DNA of 17,959 nt from Benthortus sp964440495 (GTDB taxonomy: Archaea > Thermoproteota > Nitrososphaeria_A > Caldarchaeales > Wolframiiraptoraceae): assembly GCA_964440495.1 (NCBI GenBank), contig CAYTSD010000028.1:1-17959 (forward strand), read 5' to 3'. The notes below the pieces were generated by a model. It had not been told where the DNA came from. It saw only the letters and a list, made by a program, of their open reading frames with translations, and did no database searches. The position numbers were made by a program, and so were the translations under genes. Of the stretch, positions 13,743-17,959 are shown one piece after another; within the stretch, counting starts at the first letter, position 1, and every line of letters begins with the position of its first letter.

Positions 13743-14810
13743 ATGATTAGCATAGGTTTAGTAGGGTGCGGAGTAATAAGCGTAGCTCATCTAAATGCAT
13801 ATGAACTTATGCCCGATGTAGAGGTCATTGCTGTCTGCGACGTAGTTGAATCTCTTGCAGCTCAAAAAGCTAAAGAGTACAATGTTAAGTCCTACTACAC
13901 GAGCCTCGATGAAATGCTAAGAGATGAAGAAATAGACCTAATCGATGTATGTGTGCCAACAATCTTTCATAGAGATGTTTCTATCAAAGCGTTAGAGGCT
14001 GGAAAACACGTTATCTGCGAAAAACCCATAGCAGCGACATTAAAGCAAGCGGACGATATGATAGAGGCTGCAAAGCGTTCAAATAGGTTTCTTCTCATAG
14101 GCCAATCTGATAGATTTCTTCCTCTCACAATTCATGCAAAGAAACTTCTAGATTCAGGCGAGCTGGGTAAACTCCTTGTAGGAAGAAATGCTCATCGATT
14201 TGATAATCCATATGAAAAATGGATGATGAATCCAAGACATCCTAAATATTACTGGGAACAAGGCGGAGGACCAATAATAGATAGTGGAATTCATGGTGCT
14301 GACCTTCTAAACTGGTTTTTCGGCGATGAACCCGTCTCAGTTTTAGCTAAGGGAGTTGTCTATCCTCCTGCGCTACCATTCTTCACATCAGCCCATATCC
14401 ACGTAACCTATAGTAACGGTGGACACGGTATAATTCAAGTCGACAGAGCGACAAAAAATTATCCTCAATATGAGAGATACCTAGAATTGGTTGGAACAAA
14501 AAAGAGTATATGGGGATTCGAAAACAGCTATAGACAGCAAGTAATAGTTATGCATGGAACCTCTCTAGATGAGCTTTATTATGGCAGACCCAATCCAACA
14601 TATCGTCCAACAGCCCATAAACAATTTATAGAATACCTGCCAACCCCTAGTCAATTATATCTTGAATTAAGGTCATTTATAGATACTATACGTGATGGGA
14701 AATCGCCGCCGATTAAACCCGAGGAGGCGAGGCTGGCGCTGGAAATATGCATAGCTGCTGAGAAATCAGCTAGAAGCGGTAAAGAAATAGAACTTCCTCT
14801 AGGGGTGTGA
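13743..14810 (+). CDS. Gfo/Idh/MocA-family oxidoreductase (first copy)
   Basis: A 355-residue NAD(P)-dependent dehydrogenase of the glucose-fructose oxidoreductase/inositol dehydrogenase family; these oxidise a ring or chain hydroxyl of sugars and cyclitols. The Rossmann motif is GLVGCGVIS (5-13), the catalytic lysine lies in CEKP (92-95), and the C-terminal domain has the active-site pattern GGGPIIDSGIHGADLLNW with D180, H184 and D187. All key residues are present, so it should be active. ATG at 13743 is chosen over the TTG just before it because of the TATA spacing. First gene of a three-gene operon (gap of 3 bases to the next). Substrate unknown; inositol or a pentose/hexose are possibilities. 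Confidence 0.9.
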   Translation: MISIGLVGCGVISVAHLNAYELMPDVEVIAVCDVVESLAAQKAKEYNVKSYYTSLDEMLRDEEIDLIDVCVPTIFHRDVSIKALEAGKHVICEKPIAATLKQADDMIEAAKRSNRFLLIGQSDRFLPLTIHAKKLLDSGELGKLLVGRNAHRFDNPYEKWMMNPRHPKYYWEQGGGPIIDSGIHGADLLNWFFGDEPVSVLAKGVVYPPALPFFTSAHIHVTYSNGGHGIIQVDRATKNYPQYERYLELVGTKKSIWGFENSYRQQVIVMHGTSLDELYYGRPNPTYRPTAHKQFIEYLPTPSQLYLELRSFIDTIRDGKSPPIKPEEARLALEICIAAEKSARSGKEIELPLGV

Positions 14811-14813
14811 AAA

Positions 14814-15701
14814 ATGAGAGAAAAAGTTATTGGAATAATTGGAACTCCTGACGCAGTTAAACACAAATACATAAAGCATCTTAAATTTTTCATAAATCCA
14901 ACTTTCAAAGAGATTATATCAGGTTCCAAGATTTCTAGTCTTGATGGAATAATAATCCTAGAATATTCAGATAATCTTCTATGGAAAATTGTGGAGGAAG
15001 ATGTCCCGATACTTCTTGAAATACCTTTTGCTAAGACCTTAAGAAGGGAGGTCGCTCTATTAGAAGAACTTGTAAACAAAGATGTCGATGTGCTTTTACC
15101 CCTCATCTCTCGACACCATCCTAAATTAGTCAAGTTAAGATCATTCATACTTCAAGGACTACTTGGAAAGCTGGCTTCAATTCATCTAAGTATGAATGTT
15201 GCTAAAGGTTGCATTCGAAGAGAGCCTTCCGGTGATTTCAATATTCCAGGTGAATTAACGCATCTGTTGTTAAATATCGTAGATTACTTTCAATGGATTT
15301 CTTCGACGGAGATTAATGACATAACCGGATGGATTATAGATGATGAAAGAAAAATGCTTATAGTTAATGCTAAGTTTGGTGGAAGTGTGGCAAGCGCTAT
15401 ATCATATCTCTCAGAAGGAGCATGCCATCCTTCAGGAGTTGATGTCATTCTTGAGGCTACAGGTTTTGAAAGGCTTCTAACATGGGATGACACCGAGCAA
15501 ACTTTGCTATTAAGAGGAGATAATGAAATAAAACATGTCTGGTGGAGCGCTGACTTTAATGAGATTATAGCGAGACACTTTATTGAGCTTTTAGACCACG
15601 GCAGTGCAAAATATCCCCTAAAGGAAGTAGCATCTTCCTATAAATTTATGCTAAAGGTTCTTAAAGAGCTGCGACTTCATAAAAAGGAAGGTGAAAGTTG
15701 A
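14814..15701 (+). CDS. degenerate Gfo/Idh/MocA-like protein, probably non-catalytic
   Basis: A 295-residue protein, about 60-75 residues shorter than its two neighbours. It begins like a Rossmann protein, VIGIIGTPDAVKHKY (5-19), but has lost the second and third glycines. Where the family has EKPxAxT, it reads EIPFAKT (69-75), so the catalytic lysine is an isoleucine. The region matching DxGxHxxD reads GELTHLLL (146-153): only the histidine (H150) remains. It is therefore likely a family member that no longer does hydride transfer, perhaps a subunit partner for a flanking dehydrogenase, or it has taken on another function. The reading frame is intact and the operon spacing tight (3 bases before, 1-base overlap after), so it is not an obvious pseudogene. 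Confidence 0.72.
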   Translation: MREKVIGIIGTPDAVKHKYIKHLKFFINPTFKEIISGSKISSLDGIIILEYSDNLLWKIVEEDVPILLEIPFAKTLRREVALLEELVNKDVDVLLPLISRHHPKLVKLRSFILQGLLGKLASIHLSMNVAKGCIRREPSGDFNIPGELTHLLLNIVDYFQWISSTEINDITGWIIDDERKMLIVNAKFGGSVASAISYLSEGACHPSGVDVILEATGFERLLTWDDTEQTLLLRGDNEIKHVWWSADFNEIIARHFIELLDHGSAKYPLKEVASSYKFMLKVLKELRLHKKEGES

Positions 15702-16816
15702 TGAGACATCTCGGCATAGGTCTCTTGGGAACAGGATTTATGGGAAGAACTCACACCTACGCCTATAGGAATATCTTATTCTATTCCCAAGATTCAAAGA
15801 CTCTGCCTGATCTCATAGCGGTCTTTAGCAGAAAAACTGAGAAAACAGCGAGATTTAAAGAATTCTATGGATTCAAGAGGGCATTTCCAGGCAATTGGAA
15901 AAAGGTCATAGATGATGAAGAAGTAGATGTTGTAGACAATGTTCTCCCAAACTTCATGCACTATGAACCATGCATGTATGCGCTCGAGAAAGGAAAGCAT
16001 GTTATATGCGAGAAACCATTAACAGTGAAACTTGCTGAGGCTAGGTCTCTATATGAAACAGCATTAAAAGCTGATGTTAAGACTATGACTGTTTTCAATT
16101 ACAGATTTCTCCCGGCAGTTAGGTTCATGAAAGAATTTATAGAGTTAGAGCAGCTTGGAAAGCCTTTTCATTTTAGATGCGTCTATGCACACTCGGGACA
16201 TGTTGATCTAAATAGACCTTGGAGCTGGAAAGAAGAGTTCGAGACTTCAGGTGGAGGAGCTTCAGCAGATCTAGGAATACATGCAATAGATCTTGCTAGA
16301 TTCCTTATGGGCGAAGTCTCTAAGGTGAATGCTGTTGAACGAATTTTCATACCTGAGAGAAGAGATCCTTCAGGAAATATTAGGAAAGTTACCGCTGATG
16401 ATGCTATGATAAGTATGTTAGAGTTTGATAATGGAGCGATTGGAACACTTGAGGCTACAAGACTTGGAACAGGTTACAAGAATTATCTTAGAATAGAAAT
16501 CCATGGAAGCGAGGGAGCCTTAGTTTGGAATCTTGAGGATCTCAATTACATCAAGCTCTTCAAAGTTGAGGGTTCGCGAAGGAAACAGGGGTGGAAAACA
16601 ATTTTGCTAGATCTTCCTTGGTGGCCTCCAAGAGGGCATATAGGTGGATGGCAAACTGGACATGTATTTGCGTTAAGCAGCTTTCTAGAAGCCTTAGCTG
16701 AAGATAAGGACTTCAAACCATCCTTCTATGATGGATACCAAGCTCAGAGAGTACTAGAAGCAATACATCTATCAAATAAAGAGAAACGCTGGGTGGATCT
16801 AGATACAGTTAAGTAA
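15701..16816 (+). CDS. Gfo/Idh/MocA-family oxidoreductase (third gene of operon)
   Basis: A 371-residue NAD(P)-dependent sugar or polyol dehydrogenase. Rossmann motif LLGTGFMGRTH (8-18), catalytic lysine in CEKP (103-106), and active-site block GGGASADLGIHAIDLARF with D190, H194 and D197 are all present. It is only distantly like the first copy, so the two probably act on different substrates or steps. ATG at 15701 overlaps the previous stop by one base (TGATG), and GGAAGGTGA ends 6 bases before it, a strong ribosome-binding site that decides the start over the TTG at 15698. Its stop faces the convergent isomerase gene with 9 bases between. Confidence 0.9.
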   Translation: MRHLGIGLLGTGFMGRTHTYAYRNILFYSQDSKTLPDLIAVFSRKTEKTARFKEFYGFKRAFPGNWKKVIDDEEVDVVDNVLPNFMHYEPCMYALEKGKHVICEKPLTVKLAEARSLYETALKADVKTMTVFNYRFLPAVRFMKEFIELEQLGKPFHFRCVYAHSGHVDLNRPWSWKEEFETSGGGASADLGIHAIDLARFLMGEVSKVNAVERIFIPERRDPSGNIRKVTADDAMISMLEFDNGAIGTLEATRLGTGYKNYLRIEIHGSEGALVWNLEDLNYIKLFKVEGSRRKQGWKTILLDLPWWPPRGHIGGWQTGHVFALSSFLEALAEDKDFKPSFYDGYQAQRVLEAIHLSNKEKRWVDLDTVK

Positions 16817-16825
16817 AAATCACTA

Positions 16826-17758
16826 TTATTGTTTTATATTTAATTCTTTGAGGAGATTGTGTAGAAATATGCTTGCTTGTCTTGCTCCGTCTTCGAAACC
16901 CATTAACGGATCTTCATGTTCAAAGGATAATGCCCCCTTATATCCCTTTGAAATCATTGCTCCAACGAGTTTATGCCAATCTATGACTCCTCTTCCAGGG
17001 ATTCTAAATCTCCAAGACCTATCAGGAGAGTTCCACTTTCCAGTAGCCAACACGCCATTCTCTTTTAATTTCTTCTCATTAAACTCCACATCCTTAGCGT
17101 GGAAGTGATATATTCTATCTCCAAACTTTTCTACTACCACAAGAGGGTCTATGAGCTGCCAGACAAAGTGTGATGGGTCGAAATTTAATCCCAATGCTTT
17201 TGATTGTATCTCTCTGAACATACGTTCAGCTGTCTGAGTATTGTACGCGAGATTCCCGTAGTGAACTTCTATTCCTATCTTCACATCGTGAGCTTCTGCG
17301 TGATCTACTATCGGGCTCCAAACTTCTTTGAACTCTTCCCAGGCATTCTCTATCTGGTCTAGAAGGGATTCAGGATAAGGGTAAAAGTAATTGAAAGGAT
17401 ACTGCATTCCTGAAAGAGTTACTACAACTGGGACATCCAATGTTGAGGCAGCCTCTATAAGTTTCATGAATCTTTCATTATTCTTTTTCCGTCTCTCAAG
17501 GTCGGGATCCAGATGATTGGTGTGCATCGCTAGGGCTGTGATTTCTAAGCCATGTCTCTCCGCGATCTCTCTTACTTCTCCAGCACCTCCTGAGAGAATG
17601 CGGTTAATATCGATGTGTCGTTTCGCAGATAGCTCTACCCCATCATATCCAAGCTTAACTATGTATTCGGCCATCTTATCGGACCATTTCCACTTCTTAG
17701 CTTCCTCAGGGGGCAGACGATAAGCAAATATGTTTGTGAACAGGCTTATCCTTGTCAT
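16826..17758 (-). CDS. xylose-isomerase-like sugar phosphate isomerase/epimerase
   Basis: A 310-residue TIM-barrel protein of the AP-endonuclease-2/xylose isomerase-like family, which includes IolE (inosose dehydratase), IolI and sugar 3-epimerases. The metal-binding residues lie at the ends of successive strands: E164 in GIEVH, D194 and H197 in NFDPSH, H220 in YHFHAKD and E280 in SFEHED, a set that normally holds Mn2+ or another divalent metal. It is full length with no signal peptide. Near Gfo/Idh dehydrogenases this family usually handles a keto-sugar or keto-inositol made by them. ATG start without a ribosome-binding site, about 27 bases after a TATA box, so probably leaderless. Confidence 0.88.
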   Translation of the reverse strand: MTRISLFTNIFAYRLPPEEAKKWKWSDKMAEYIVKLGYDGVELSAKRHIDINRILSGGAGEVREIAERHGLEITALAMHTNHLDPDLERRKKNNERFMKLIEAASTLDVPVVVTLSGMQYPFNYFYPYPESLLDQIENAWEEFKEVWSPIVDHAEAHDVKIGIEVHYGNLAYNTQTAERMFREIQSKALGLNFDPSHFVWQLIDPLVVVEKFGDRIYHFHAKDVEFNEKKLKENGVLATGKWNSPDRSWRFRIPGRGVIDWHKLVGAMISKGYKGALSFEHEDPLMGFEDGARQASIFLHNLLKELNIKQ

Positions 17759-17777
17759 ATTATATTTTGTTAGAAAA

Positions 17778-17790
17778 GATATTAATAAAA
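17778..17790 (-). promoter_or_regulatory. TATA box for the isomerase gene
   Basis: The minus strand reads TTTTATTAATATC, centred about 26 bases before the ATG at 17758. This supports a separate, leaderless transcript rather than readthrough from the upstream HAD gene, which ends at 17800. Confidence 0.55.
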
Positions 17791-17799
17791 CCTTACCCT

Positions 17800-17959
17800 T
17801 TAAATCAATATATTATATAAATCACAAAGAGACTTTACGACAGCATCCGGCATGGCAGCAACTTCTTCTAATTTTATTCTTTCATAGACCTTGACTAAGA
17901 TCGAGTATGCCCCTGCTTTCTTAGCCATTAAGACATCGTAGGGGGAATCACCTATATAA
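17800..17959 (-). CDS. HAD-superfamily hydrolase, C-terminal fragment (runs off window)
   Basis: Reading the minus strand from the right edge gives 52 residues before a TAA at 17800-17802. It begins YIGDSPYDVLMAKKAG, which is HAD motif IV (GDSxxDxxxAxxAG) with the Mg-binding aspartates, followed by AYSILV and a C-terminal tail ending DLYNILI. This is the C-terminal part of a phosphoglycolate-phosphatase or beta-phosphoglucomutase-like phosphatase. The nucleophile (motif I), cap domain and start are outside the window. It lies 41 bases upstream of the isomerase on the same strand and could dephosphorylate a sugar phosphate of the same pathway. Confidence 0.8.
   Translation of the reverse strand, partial: YIGDSPYDVLMAKKAGAYSILVKVYERIKLEEVAAMPDAVVKSLCDLYNILI

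Noticed and set aside
1..17959. CRISPR arrays, insertion sequences, integrase or att sites
   Set aside because: No regularly spaced repeats, transposase motifs or terminal inverted repeats were seen. The only tandem repeat is the two-copy 11-base element at 13671-13694, which is too short and too few for CRISPR.

Overview
The window comes from an archaeon, most likely a thermophile of the TACK group. The left edge is the complement of an archaeal 16S rRNA 5' end. The genes include a two-AAA-domain CDC48 ATPase, an archaeal Hsp20, a THUMP-type tRNA methyltransferase and F420/NADH-dehydrogenase-type membrane subunits. Most genes sit about 25-30 bases behind TATA boxes, several with leaderless or nearly leaderless starts. 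The exact phylum cannot be fixed from 53 bases of 16S rRNA.

Left part (1 to about 12,100; housekeeping, moderate GC). On the minus strand are the 16S rRNA 5' end with its leader and promoter (1-255), a Trm14-like tRNA methyltransferase and a DapA-family aldolase in one operon (271-2306), a compact nuoJ/nuoJ/nuoK cassette with NuoJ split into two proteins (2349-3169), and a TGS-domain GTPase (3216-4373). ArgS follows on the plus strand (4460-6340). An hsp20-cdc48 operon lies on the minus strand (6357-9105); cdc48 is interrupted by a run of 10 Ns that is an assembly placeholder, not a real frameshift. A small membrane protein and a CPA2-type cation/proton antiporter lie on the plus strand (9172-10650), and a FGGY-family sugar kinase faces them on the minus strand (10622-12085).

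Right part (about 12,120 to 17,959; clearly more AT-rich, probably accessory). A two-cluster Fe-S oxidoreductase of the GlcF/HdrD type (minus) is divergent from a three-gene Gfo/Idh/MocA operon (plus), in which the middle gene is a degenerate family member without the catalytic lysine. The region between them carries a tandem 11-base repeat that could be an operator. A xylose-isomerase-like TIM-barrel isomerase/epimerase follows on the minus strand, and the window ends inside a HAD-family phosphatase that had to be read by hand.

Taken together, the right part looks like a sugar or polyol catabolic island: oxidation by Gfo/Idh dehydrogenases, isomerisation or dehydration by the TIM-barrel enzyme, possible phosphate chemistry by the HAD protein and the nearby FGGY kinase, and electron disposal through the Fe-S protein. 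The substrate cannot be read from sequence. This cluster, with its pseudo-enzyme-like middle protein and an Fe-S subunit lacking its usual flavoprotein partner, is the best candidate for something undescribed here.
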